Positions 11,041 to 21,984 of a stretch of DNA of 64,000 bases are shown here, in pieces. The stretch comes from Eurosta solidaginis (Eukaryota; Arthropoda; Insecta; Diptera; Tephritidae): NCBI RefSeq assembly GCF_040869045.1, contig NC_090321.1, positions 141,227,689 through 141,291,688 of the forward strand, read 5' to 3'. The notes under the pieces were generated by a model. The model saw nothing but the letters and a program-made list of their open reading frames with translations. It made no database searches and was not told the origin of the DNA. The position numbers and the translations under genes are program-made. Positions within the stretch are counted from its first letter, which is position 1; the number at the start of each line of letters is the position of its first letter.

Positions 11041-11055
11041 TAGTTCAAAATACGG
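11041..11055 (+). repeat. Target-site duplication, right copy, of LOA-like LINE
   Basis: Identical to 3773-3787. Confidence 0.93.
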
Positions 11056-11254
11056 TTATATATAGATTTCGGTCTCCTGAGTACAAAAATCAACTCAGTT
11101 TTTCAATTCCTTCTGACATCTTTCCGAAAAACAAGCGTTACCATATGGTGGTCCTGGGTGTCGGGGTACAGGGTTTTGTTGAAAAAATAATAATTTTTGT
11201 ACATTGTGTGTTTTTTTTTCAACAAAAATATCAGCTTATCGACATTTTAACTGA

Positions 11255-11690
11255 AAATATAAGTTGCTTCATGCTAATATGATTTTTGATAAGCCAAAAA
11301 TGGATAACTTGTAGCAAGGTTATTAAATAAAAACGAAAAAGACAACAGATTCAATTCATCAGGAAAATTTTCGATCATAAAAGTTGTGGGAGAAGTGCGC
11401 TTTGCAAACTTGGCTTCGAATTAAGTGGCGATCGTTTGAGTGGCGATTCTCCCCTTGATAAATGTCTAAGTTCGCCAAGTAGCCTGATGAATTGATTTCA
11501 TCTGTGCCTCCCAAAATGAGATATCGTACTCTCATGGAAAGTAAGATTTTGCTCGAGGTGAAAATTTTCAATAATTTGCTTTCAAGTGATCAGTAAGAGG
11601 ACAAAGTTTCCACAATTTGTACGCATTTGCGCTCTTTTTGAACATGCTTTGAAATTGTCTATCAATGATGATGATGTTACGGTGTCACTA
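11255..11690 (-). pseudogene. piggyBac-like transposase fragment
   Basis: Minus-strand peptides in three frames match the order of piggyBac (PGBD) transposases: YKLWKLCPLTDHLKANY near 11625, FHESTISHFGRHR near 11525 (canonically SFDESMIPYFGRHG), SGYLANLDIYQGEN near 11465, and ENFPDELN followed by LFNNLATSYPFL near 11330. The middle of the protein, around the second catalytic Asp region, is therefore represented but frameshifted at least twice and with a piece missing between FGRHR and SGYLAN. No terminal repeats or TTAA flanks were found. Confidence 0.75.
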
Positions 11691-12063
11691 GCAAAGATGT
11701 TCCTTATGACTTCATCCTGAATCCATATTTTTGTGGCAAAATCTTAAAAATAATATCATTATATTTTAACAATACATTAACCTAATAATTGAAGATTATT
11801 CTTCCACTTTCAAAACTGCGTAACTCTTTCAGAGCCTTAGAAATTAGCCGCAGAATTCAAATATCAAAAATGACAAAACTTAAACGCGTTTTCCCAAAAA
11901 AAAAAGAAAAATTAAGTTTTGCGTTACATCTGTTTACAATTAAACATGCGATATACAAAACAGCTAATTAAATTCCTTAATTAACATTTTCTCCAACCCC
12001 TGACGTTGTGCATTCTGTTCTTCATAGGAAATCTGCTTTATGAAGTAAATAGGTTTTTTGGTT
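11691..12063. other. No gene recognised
   Basis: AT-rich target region left of the Copia element. Possible further decay products of the piggyBac remnant, but no motif is legible. Confidence 0.35.
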
Positions 12064-12068
12064 ACCCA

Positions 12069-12243
12069 TGTTGAAACTAATTAACATATTACAGATCTGG
12101 CATCACCATGCGGTATAGACAAAATTGTCTCCACTCTATACTGTATCTATATTCCTTTTTCTTCTACCGGTGAATTATAATAAAAGAGAACACATTGAAT
12201 TTAGACTCTGCGTTTAATTGCGACTTATATGGAATCCATCAAA
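12069..12243 (+). repeat. Copia 5' LTR
   Basis: Starts TGTTGAAACTAATTAA. Its last three bases are AAA where the 3' LTR has ACA, so the terminal CA has mutated in this copy. The primer site follows without a spacer. Confidence 0.92.
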
Positions 12244-12274
12244 GGTTATGGGCCCAGCACGCTTCCACTGCGCC
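12244..12274 (+). other. Copia primer binding site for an initiator-tRNA-Met half molecule
   Basis: Begins GGTTATGGGCCCAGCACG and continues for 31 bases that are complementary to the D-arm and anticodon region, not the 3' CCA end, of metazoan initiator tRNA-Met as I remember it. This is the primer strategy known for Drosophila copia, where a 5' half of initiator tRNA-Met primes minus-strand DNA. Confidence 0.85.
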
Positions 12275-12734
12275 TAGGAAGTGCACATAAAGTCGCAACC
12301 GCAAAATTGAGTCTCTAAGTGTAATTCATAAAGCAGAATCGTAAGTTGAAATCTTTTCTTCAGTATACACGTATTCATTTTAACCTTCGCACGTTGGCGC
12401 ACATCATTTGCCTTATGCAAGCACCCGAGAGCTTTCGAAAAGCTCATACCGTTTAATTGCGCACACGCCAAAAAATAAAGTGTTATACACATAGAAAAAG
12501 CTCACTCCTTCGCAAGAACAAAATCAATCGCTAAAAACACAGAGCAAATTGAAAGCTAATAGAAGTATACAGAAAAGTTGCACAGTTGTACGACTGACAG
12601 CCAACGAAAAGTAAAACAGAAGAAACAAAGATAATTACAAAGACATCATAGCAATCACAAAGTGAAGGTAAAAATATAGAAATAAAATAGAAGAAAAATA
12701 TGAAAAACTTGGTTAAAAACTAAGCAAATGAAGA

Positions 12735-15700
12735 GTGAAGAAAACGAGGAACCAAAACAACAGCCAAGCAGAAGAAGCAAATCGTGAACAAATCGAATCT
12801 CAGCAAACATCAGTGTCAAATTCAACGCCGGTGCTGAAATCCAAAATGAGCTTTACGACAGTGAAAATTGAACCACTTTGCAAAAATAACTTTGACACCT
12901 GGAAAATACAGGTACAGGCTATTTTGACAAAAAATGATGCGTGGAAGTACGTGTATGGTAGCTGTGTCAAACCAGCGTCACCACCCGCAGCAGTTAGTGA
13001 ATGGGAAGACAACGATGCCAAAGCAAAGTCTGACTTGGTACTATCAATGAGCCCAACCGAATTGCAGCAAATAAAGCACTGTCGCACATCAGAAGACATT
13101 TGGGACAAACTGCATTCTGTTTATCAATCGCGCGGGCCAGCGCGAAAAGCCATGTTACTTAAGTCACTCATACTGCACAAAATGTGTCCTAATGATGACA
13201 TTCGGGATCATCTACGAAAATTCTCCGATATAGTTGACAAGCTAGTAGAAATGGATCTAGTTGTCATAGAGGAGCTTCTGACTGTCCTGCTCCTGTACAG
13301 CATTCCAAACGAATTCGAAACCTTTAGAATCGCCATCGAGTCCCAGGAAAAGCTACCGAAATTAGAAATCCTGAAAGTGAAATTGCTTGAAGAGTTTGAG
13401 GCACGCAACATAAATGGCACGGCAATGAATGAAGATGTCTTATACGCGAATAGAAGTAGCGGAAGCAAGAAACCCAGCAACTATCAGCATTCAAACAATT
13501 CAGACCAAAAAAGGGCCACCTTTAAGTACGCATGCCATACTTGCGGAAAGATTGGGCACAAGGCTAGGGAGTGCAAATCTAAGGCATTTAAAAACAAAGG
13601 TCAGAGACGAAACCAGAACGATTCAACGTGTAATGCAGAAGAGGTGGTTTTAGGCGCAAGCAACGTTCACGCAAGTGACAAATGATGCCTCGATTTGGGT
13701 GCATCGTCCCACATGTGCTCGTCTAACGCGAAATTCCAATCTCTTGAAGAATCGACTGGAAAGACATTAGCTTTAGCCAATAATAATCTCACGAAAATAG
13801 CAGGTCACGGAATAGTAAAGGTCACGTGAAATACAGGCTGCAGCGTTACACTTAAAGATACTCTATACGTACCGGACCTGCGTACAAATTTATTGTCAGT
13901 GTCAAAAATGACTCAGCACGGTCTCGACGTAAAATTTACGGGAACAAAAGCCATCGTAACAAATAAATCGAACCGCACTACCAAAGACATTCTAGAGTTA
14001 GTGCACAGCGACGTATGCGGGCCTATGAAAACACAATCATTCGCAGGGTCGCGATACTTCGTCACGTTCATCGATGACAAGAGCAAATGGTGTACAATAT
14101 ATTTTTTGAAACACAAAAGCGAAGTCATAGATAAATTCAAAGAGTAAAAAAGTTTGGTCGAAACCCAGTCAGGCAAAAGAATAAAATGTTTGCGCAGCGA
14201 CAATGGTACCGAGTACACATGCAACGCTATGAGAGATTTTTTGAAAGCCGAAGGCATACGGCAAGAGTTTACTATTGAGTATACGCCACAGCAGAACGGA
14301 GTAGCCGAGCGTAAAAACAGAACCGTTTTAGAAATGGCTAGATGCATGTTAATCCAATCTGGCCTTCCGCCGGCTTATTGGGCAGAAGGTGTCAACACGT
14401 CGAATTACTTTCGCAATCGTTGCCCATCGCAAAGTTTAAATGGTGAAGTACCATACAAAATATGGAAGGCCCCACATGGTGGTTACTTACAAAAATTTGG
14501 CTGCATTGCATACATGCTAGACAAAACGACGAACAAATGTAAATTTAAATCAAAGTCGATAAAATGCATATTCGTAGGCTATTCTGAAACGTCGAAAGGT
14601 TACCGCCTGTGGGATCCCAACTCTAGAAAGATACGTCGCAGCAGGGACGTCGTATTTACTTCGCAGAATAAGCCAGATACGTACGAGGAATTTTACACAA
14701 ACGATATCGAAATGCAATTGCAACCGAAACCGAATAAAACAAATACACAGATCGACGTATGTCCAACAGAGCAGCCACAATAAAACGAAGAAATAAAGGG
14801 TTCTCCCACAATAAACGATATCCGAGCAGTGAAACGAGGGAGAGGTCGCCGAAAGAAAATACGGACCAAGTCGCGTGGCAGACCACGGTTAGAGCACAAC
14901 ATGGTACCGGTCATCGAAATACCCTCGAGTGACGAAAGTTCGGCAAATGATGAAAATGCACAAATCGAAGATAGTCCTTATAGCACAGCATTGATACAAA
15001 GTACAGATCTAGGAAACCACGCAGAAGCACTCGCTAGTCCCGAAGCAACCGAATGGAAAAAGGCCATGCTAAAAGAATATCGCACACTTCTCGCAAACAA
15101 TACATAGGAAATAGTAGATCATCCTGTTGGGAAGAAGGTCGTAGAATCAAAATGGGTGCTACGCACCAAATACAAGTCAGATGGAAGCATTGAAAGCAGG
15201 AAGGCTAGGCTTGTAGCGAAAGGCTTCACCCAGAGAGCCGGTATTGACTACAGCGAGACCTTCGCACCTGTAGCCAGGCCTAACACTATCCGCTCAGTTA
15301 TGGCCATTTCTGCAGAAATGGGTTTGGAAGTCCACCAACTCGATTTTGTAAGTGCGTACCTTAATGGAACCATTGAAACCGAAATTTATATGACCCTCCC
15401 CGACGAATTGCATAAGGTACTAGGTCACACGGAAAGCGCCAGATATGCTGAAAATAAAGTTTGTTTACTGAGAAAAGCAATGTATGGCTTGAAACAGTCA
15501 GGCCGACTGTGGTACCAAAAGCTGGACAATAAATTACAGAGCATGCACATGTCGGCGTCAAAGAGCGATCCATGCCTGTACATACATCGCGAAAACGGCA
15601 CCACTGCCCTAATCGCCATATACATTGACGACCTGATCGTGGCCTCGAACAGTAGGCAAAAGTTAACACAAATAAAAGCTGAACTCGCCTCCACGTTTGA

Positions 15701-16592
15701 AATGAAAGGTTTAGGCCCGATAAAGTTTTGCCTCGGAATCGAATTCAACCAATGCTTAAAATCGAACACTATTACAATGAGCCGATCGAAATATGTTGCA
15801 CACTTACTAAAAAGGTTTGAGATGAACGACTGCAAACCAGTCAGTACGCCCGCTAACTCGAGCATAAAACTGTCTAAAGAAATGTCGCCAAAGACAGAAG
15901 AAGACGTTCGTTCTGCAAGTAAGTTGCCATATCAGAACCTAGTGGGATCACTTATGTATCTCGCCGTATCTACAAGACCAGACATCGCCCATGCAGTCAG
16001 CGTGTTAAGCCAATTTAATACCAGCTACGGAACAGCACACTGGGTGGCAGCAAAACGCGTATTGCGCTATTTAAAGGGCACACAAAATCACGAGATCTGT
16101 TATACTCGCACCACTGGTCCTTCATTAACGGGATTTGCTGACGCTGATTGGGGATCTAACGTAGACGACAGACGGTCATACACCGGCTTTGCATTCACAT
16201 TAGCCGGCGCAGCCATCAGCTGGGAATCCAGAAAGCAACGAACCGTGGCCGTCTCGAGCACCGAGGCTGAGTACATGGCCATCTCCGACTCAACAAAAGA
16301 AGCCATACACCTGAAACGGTTGCTGAATGAAATATTGGGCAACGACCAACCAGCAGTTATCTTCAATGACAACCAGAGTGCCGGCAAGTTAAGCAAAAAT
16401 CCGATATTCCACAATCGCACGAAACACGTCGACATCCGTCACCATTTCGTCCGAGAAGCTGTCGAAAGAAAAGACATTACCATAAAATACATGAGCACAG
16501 AGGAAATGCCTGCAGATGTCCTGACAAAAACCTTGACTTCCAGCAAGCACCTCAATTGCGTTAAAAACCTAGGCATAAAACCAATCATTTAG
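12735..16592 (+). pseudogene. Copia Gag-Pol polyprotein with five nonsense codons
   Basis: One frame of 1286 codons without any frameshift. Gag occupies the first 316 codons and ends with the zinc knuckle CHTCGKIGHKAREC. Protease follows at about 13690 with DLGASSHMCSS, where Leu replaces the usual Ser/Thr of the DSGA active site. Integrase has catalytic Asp in LVHSDVCGP (14010) and CLRSDNGTEY (14195) and Glu in QNGVAERKNRTVLEMA (14300). Reverse transcriptase shows LDFVSAYLNG, AMYGLKQSGRLWY and YIDDLIVAS (about 15630). RNase H shows GFADADWGS, SSTEAEYMA and DNQSAG and ends at 16592. Stops lie at 13683, about 13827, 14145, 14781 and 15105. The integrase HHCC finger is missing near 13960. Confidence 0.93.
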
Positions 16593-16728
16593 AAACTTTG
16601 GAATTTGATGATTTATATACATATGTTTGTACAAATTGAATTAGTAAGCATAATGCAATGTAAAAAGTAACTTGTATGCATATGTACGTTTATCTATTTT
16701 AAATCAACTCATTAATGACGTCAGATCT

Positions 16729-16737
16729 GAGGGAAAG
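16729..16737 (+). other. Copia polypurine tract
   Basis: GAGGGAAAG sits directly before the TG of the 3' LTR. It would prime plus-strand DNA synthesis. Confidence 0.8.
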
Positions 16738-16913
16738 TGTTGAAACTAATTAATATAATACAGATCTGGCATCACCATGCGGTATAGACAAAATTGTCTC
16801 CACTCTATACTGTATCTATATTCCTTTTTTCTTCTTCCGGTAAATTATAATAAAAGAGAACACATTGAATTTAGACTCTGCGTTTAATTGCGACTTATAT
16901 TGAATTCATCACA
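16738..16913 (+). repeat. Copia 3' LTR
   Basis: 176 bp, TGTTGAAACTAATTAA to ATTCATCACA. About 96 percent identical to the 5' LTR by eye. Confidence 0.92.
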
Positions 16914-18529
16914 ACCCAAAACTAATACTGCAGAGTGGAATTTGTTTTGAGCATGTGTTTACATAAGTATGTCAACCGTAGTGAAAATTAGTACATTTAA
17001 AATGTATCTGTGAAACATATATTTTTGGGTGTAAGTCCTTCGTATCATAATTTCAGCTTTGAACACTTAAATATTTTGCTGAACATGTTCTACCTGACTT
17101 GAATACCGAAGAACTATGTACGTCATCAAAGGAAGAGCTGCAGCAATAGTGCTCATTAGTTACTACATTTTGTGGTTAATAAACTTACCAAACGCTATTA
17201 CTTCTCGCTTGTTTCATTATTGTTGTCCTTATATTAGCGTCCATGTACCTAACAGCCGTCAACAGACCAGACATGAAAATTCATCAAATGCCACCGAAAG
17301 CAGCTATGCGATAATTTTGACAGCAAAGAAAGCTACTATGCGTTCCTGGGTAGTTATGCAAATTATTGCATTGTTGAACACCAGCAACAGCACGCCCAAA
17401 TGCTTGAAGTTCTTTCTCTCAGAAGCTGCTGTTCATATTTGAACACAGAAATCCTTTTCGTTGCCCCATCCCAGTAGAAAAAGAATTCAGAACTGAAAAA
17501 GGTAAGAGAGTTGGTAATAGGTTGCGGGGTGAGAGAAGAAACAAATTTCGTTTTAAAATCGTTGTTGTTATTTTGAACAAAATTATTTAAATCAAAGTAT
17601 GTGTGTCGGTAATGTGAAGAGCTGATCAATTCATTTCCCCAAGTATGTGAGTTGGTAATTCATATAATTGACTGGTTAATATCCACGGGTAAGCTAGTTG
17701 TTCAGGTATGAATTTCGTAGGACATCGCTGTGTTAAAATTCAGCGATGAATTCAGCAGTGGACCCTCACTTTGACTATTACCAACTCATTTCCTACCTAT
17801 TACCTTTTGCTACTGGGATATTTATCAGCGTCGATATGCCAATGGGCACACACACACTCGCATTTGCAGATACACCCAGTAGCTTACGTAAGTAACAAAA
17901 TTAGCTCACAGCTAGAACGCGTCCCAATCCCAACTAGTCAGCACAGTAAATTTCTAACATCAGCAGTAGAAATAGACAAAGAAATACTGGGGAAATTAAC
18001 ACATCGCATAATGGCGTCAATTTCATAGGTTTTTTGCTGCAAAAATCGGGAAATACTGTAAGAACTAAGCCACCTCGGGCCACAAATAAACTTTGGCAAC
18101 TGGTCTTCAGTGTTGGGCGCATCAGCGCTGCCCCAATATTTATATTTTTAGAAAACAGAAGGAAGTATAAAAGGTTTTCCAGACCGATTTGGTGTTTCAC
18201 TACAGTGGTTGCATAAACACATAAATCCATTTACATGTATGTACATACAAGAATTTATAAATTCACCATTGACTCATAGGCGCAATATGCCTAAAAAGAC
18301 GACTGTGTACACTTAAAAAACGGGGGTACGGTGTTAGTTGAAATTTACGCTAATGCCAACGATTGGTCGAAGAATTTACATAGGCTGCTACAGTTTTTAA
18401 ACCTAGGTAATTGCATGGTTACAAGTTCCAAAATAATTTTAAACCATTCACTTGTTTAATAAATTTTTCAGACTTTTTTTTCGCTTAGAAAAGTTTTCTA
18501 ATTTAAAAAAACTGGTTTCTAAACTTATT
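16914..18529. other. No gene recognised; one imperfect inverted repeat
   Basis: AT-rich DNA. GGTAAGAGAGTTGGTAATAG at 17501-17520 is repeated in inverted, imperfect form near 17774-17797, and a third related piece lies near 17648. This may be a decayed foldback element. Open frames at 17116-17442 and 17771-18028 show no recognisable domain and are not called. Confidence 0.4.
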
Positions 18530-18620
18530 CCATGTTGATTTGCCCGAGGCTTGAACCAAGGACCTTCAGTGTAGTAGGCGGTAGTTCATTAAAGCTGCAT
18601 ATACTTTAAGTCGCTAATGC
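18530..18620 (-). repeat. Possible tRNA-like SINE head
   Basis: On the minus strand this reads ACTACCGCCTACTACACTGAAG followed by a GGTTCAAGCC box and CCCGGGCA-like sequence, the same order as the tRNA-derived head of the SINE at 23107. Only the head is seen and the match is weak. Confidence 0.4.
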
Positions 18621-19218
18621 GTTGATAAGGTTAATACGTCGAGGGTAAATTTATTTAATTAGACACATTGGGGGAAATACCCACCATCGAATTTTATTAA
18701 ATACAGAAGTAGGAAAACGAATAATGGTTCAGAAAGGTATGGAGTGGGCGAATTATGATGCCAATACTGTAGAAGGCAACTTTCGAATTTCATGTTACAA
18801 CATTATTTAGAATAATGTTCTTCGAGATGTATCGTACATATTTCATTTAACGTACGCCCAACAATAGCTTAAACTTATTTAATACCCACATTGTTATATT
18901 GATGTTGAGATTTATGGAGGATACCCTCCTGGTGCAATCTGTTGGTCCTAAACTTAACCTTAATAATACTAGTGTGGAAGTTTTCAAATTTAACTTTAAA
19001 TATGAAAAGAAATTTCATCTTTCAAAATAACTGTCCAGACCTTTATAAAAAACCCTATGACCTCCACCGCGGGTACAGCAAAAAAGTAGTCACCGACTCA
19101 TTCTCTCTGGCCGTTCATTACCAAAATGTTCGTGGTTTACGATCTAAATTAAATACCATTTTTCTTAACAGTTTCGCTTTTGCAGCAGAGGTTGTTGCTT
19201 TCACCGAGACCTGGTTAA

Positions 19219-20522
19219 GTTAGGTTAGGCTGAACTGGCCGGTCCATGGGGACCTCACCTAGACTGAATAAATCCGTAGTGTTACCAGAAGTTTGTTTTA
19301 ACGACCAAACTGAAAACCCTATCAAAAACCAGGACCTATGTTATAAAATAACTCTGTCCTCTTGGCAAATACTAGAAGCTTCCTAGGATTTAAGCCGCTT
19401 GCTGCTTCTAGATCTGACAGCTGTATCACTCCTAATAGCTGGAGTCTTAGCCTTGCAAGCGCAGTGCAATAACACAGAACGTGATCGATCGTTTCCTCAT
19501 CCAGCCCGCACTTCCTACATCTGCTATCTCTGACCAAGCCTAATTTAAAGGCATGTGACACCAGAAGGCAGTGTCCAGTCAAAATGCCCGCCATGAGTCT
19601 ACAGTCCTCTCTTTTTAGTGATAGAAGCAACTTTGTTAGTCTAAGGTTGTAAGACCTGCACATAATCTTCGACACTTTACTGCCCCGCGCTTTAACCCAC
19701 GCCTTTCCTGCTTGGTCGATCATGTGCACCTCTCGCCTTCGCTTAATTTCGCCAAGTCTAATTGGGACGTCTACGGAGCAAGCTTCAAGGGATGTGCCCT
19801 TTTTAGCTAGTTCATCCGCTTTTTCATTCCCATATATTCCCATATGCCCTAGGACCCAATACAGATGTATGATTCTCTCCAGGGACTGCTTACACTCTAA
19901 CACGCATTTGGATGCTGTGCTATGCGAGATTATTGCCTTAGTTGCTGCTTGACTGTCAATATAAAAGTTAACACGATTGCAGTTTGGGCTATTTTCTTCT
20001 AGGGTTTCTACAGCTTTTGTTACGGCTACTATTTCCGCTTGGAAAACGCTACATTAATCCGGCAGCCGGTAAGATCTGCTTATTTCCGGATCAGCACAGT
20101 ATACCGCAGACCCTACTCCTTCCACTACTTTGGAACCATCTGTGTACACATACACACAAGAACTCCATAGTATAGGATAGGGCTTACAATCGCTCTAAAA
20201 ACCCAATGAGAAATAGAGGGCGATACGCCCCACGTACACCCCAGCATTCTTTTACATGCATAAATTACCGTTGAGGCCTTCTTCACCCTCTCCTCCACGT
20301 TCAGCTTCCATGACAACTTACTGTCTAGGATGATTCCTAGATACTTTGTGCAAGGTTTCTCCTGTCACCCCTCTTAACTTAGGCCTGATCCAATTTGGGA
20401 CCTTGTACCTCTTTGTAAACAAGACCATATCCGTCTTCTCCGCATTGACTTTCAACCCGAAATTAGATGCCCAGATATGAATATCCCGAAGCGCCCGATC
20501 CATCAAAGAACTAATCGTTGAT
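19219..20522 (-). mobile_element. 5'-truncated LINE with RNase H, inserted in the CR1-like LINE
   Basis: Flanked by the 14-bp duplication CGAGACCTGGTTAA at 19205-19218 and 20523-20536. On the minus strand it ends in CAGCCTAACCTAAC, like the LOA-like LINE at 3788. It starts after the YADD motif, so it lacks most of the RT. Confidence 0.92.
19322..20520 (-). pseudogene. RT thumb, RNase H and C-terminus of an I/LOA-type LINE
   Basis: On the minus strand: RDIHIWASNFGLKVNAEKTD and VLFTKRYKVPNW (post-YADD palm), SWKLNVEERVKKASTVIYACK and SPILYYGVLV (thumb), then RNase H with the final His block WVLGHMGIYGNEKADELAKKG (Leu replacing the usual Pro), and the terminal ILTGHCLLVSHAFKLG and CRKCGLDEETIDHVLCYC zinc-binding region. 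Frames change near 20317 and between 20125 and 19900, and part of RNase H is out of frame. The last 193 codons are uninterrupted. Confidence 0.85.
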
Positions 20523-20804
20523 CGAGACCTGGTTAAAACCTGACAATTTTAACGCTGAGCTTTTCTCAAGCAATTACTAGAGCAGGTGGTGTTCTCATTG
20601 CTGTGGACTCAAGCTTTTCATCCGAGTTGTTGTTTTCGGACAATGCATTTGATATTGAGTTTATAGCAGTAAAAATTTCATTGCGATGTTTTAGCTTATA
20701 TATTTGCTGCTCATATATACCGCCCCGGTGGGATATGTATGTTTACAATTGCCATAATTGAGCTTTTCGCAACTTGTACTCCTAGTTGCGAGACAAAGAT
20801 CGCT

Positions 20805-21052
20805 AACCCAGCGGGTCAGGGGGTTAGAATATACCCGCGGTAGGTATGCCTGTCGTAAGAGGCGACTAAAATACCGGATTGGCCTGAAGGTTTAATGTGG
20901 CCATATAAATCGTTCCCGAGATGGTCGGGCCAGCTCCTTAATGATGCTGTGTTACCGGAGCGTACCGGATCTGTAAACGGCAAAGGACCATCACATCGAT
21001 CACTCCCTAAACCTTCGGGGAGCAACCGTATCGCTACAACAACAACAACAAC
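20805..21052 (+). mobile_element. Short retroposon with (CAA)n tail
   Basis: 248 bp flanked by a perfect 14-bp duplication AGACAAAGATCGCT (20791-20804 and 21053-21066). It starts AACCCAGCGGGTCAGGGGG and ends in repeated ACAACAACAAC. No protein is encoded and no clear pol III boxes are seen, so it may be a SINE or an internally deleted LINE derivative. A 5'-truncated copy of the same family lies at 38101-38215. Confidence 0.88.
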
Positions 21053-21984
21053 AGACAAAGATCGCTTAGTGGTTCTTAGTGATTTCAATTTGCCGTAGGT
21101 AAATTGGATTAGCTTAAGTGACTCAAACACTTTGACTCCTACCTGTCAGCACGATTTCTTTAACAATCTTTTAGAGAAATCACTCCTACAGATCAGCAAT
21201 GTTTTAAATTGTAAAAGCCAGATTCTTGACTTGGTATTTGTGGATTAATCTGTGGGTATTGCTCTCAATCGTATTTCTCCTTTATGTTTCCCAGAAGATC
21301 CCTTACATCCTCAGCTTGAAATAGCAATTTACATTATTCAGCATCCTAAGGTGATGTTTATGCGTGTAACGACGTCGAGTAAGCAACTTCTTTATTCTAG
21401 ATTATTCTGTGTTAGTGTTGGAACAAGTAAACCACCTTGGCTCTCAGGACAACTTATAAGACTCAAAAACATTACATCTGGGCTTTATAAAAATTTCAGG
21501 AGATCAGCATCTTCTGCCAATTTTTCTAAATATTCAGTTGCTCGTTGCAACTTTCATTGTCTAAATCAACAATGTTATAAGTTGTACTTAAGCAGTTGTA
21601 AATTTCAATATTTCAACAATCCGAAAAGATTTTACGGTTTCGTTAATTCTAAGAGAAAAAGATCTGGTTTTCCAGTTACCTTTTCTTTTGGTTGCCAAGT
21701 TCTGATAATGACATTGCGGAACTATTTGCAGAATTCTTCAAATCCACCTACTCATCCAAATGTTTTCAACCCGGTCAATGCTCCTCATCATTTTTGAATA
21801 TTCGTTTACCGCGTTGCATATTCAATACTCTCACGTCTGTCCTGATATTTTGAACTTTCATTTGTATGGTTGGTTGAATTTAATATATACATTTGTATTT
21901 AATTATTTTTAATTGTAACATTGATTTATGTTAATATTTTATCTCAGTACTCAACCACTTTGTGTCTGTGTCGACTTTAATTCA

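Larger units (their letters stand above)
12069..16913 (+). mobile_element. Copia-type LTR retrotransposon, almost full length
   Basis: Two LTRs of about 175 bp, primer site, single gag-pol frame and polypurine tract are all present. The insertion is flanked by ACCCA at 12064-12068 and 16914-16918. The LTRs differ at about seven positions plus one indel, roughly 4 percent, so the insertion is old rather than recent. Total 4845 bp, slightly short of a standard copia of about 5.1 kb. Confidence 0.95.
18942..21830 (+). pseudogene. CR1/Jockey-like LINE ORF2: endonuclease and linker, doubly interrupted
   Basis: The first part has the endonuclease start SLAVHYQNVRGLRSKLNT and VVAFTETWLS. It is broken at 19218 by a minus-strand LINE and resumes at 20523 (ETWLKPDNFN, then RAGGGVLIAVDSSF, FDIEFIAVKI). 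A short retroposon breaks it again at 20805-21052, after which VVLSDFNLP carries the GDFN-type catalytic block. The linker before reverse transcriptase follows (SKPPWLSGQLIRLKN, NPKRFYGFVNSKRKRSGFP) to about 21750. Extra stops occur, for example near 21098 and 21247. RT motifs are absent: the copy ends before them. Confidence 0.82.

Noticed and set aside
15361..15865. Minus-strand open frames opposite Copia reverse transcriptase
   Set aside because: Shadows of the sense frame; they have no motifs of their own.
17116..17442. 108-codon frame with hydrophobic start
   Set aside because: No homology recognised, opposite-strand frames overlap it, and it lies beside inverted repeat fragments.
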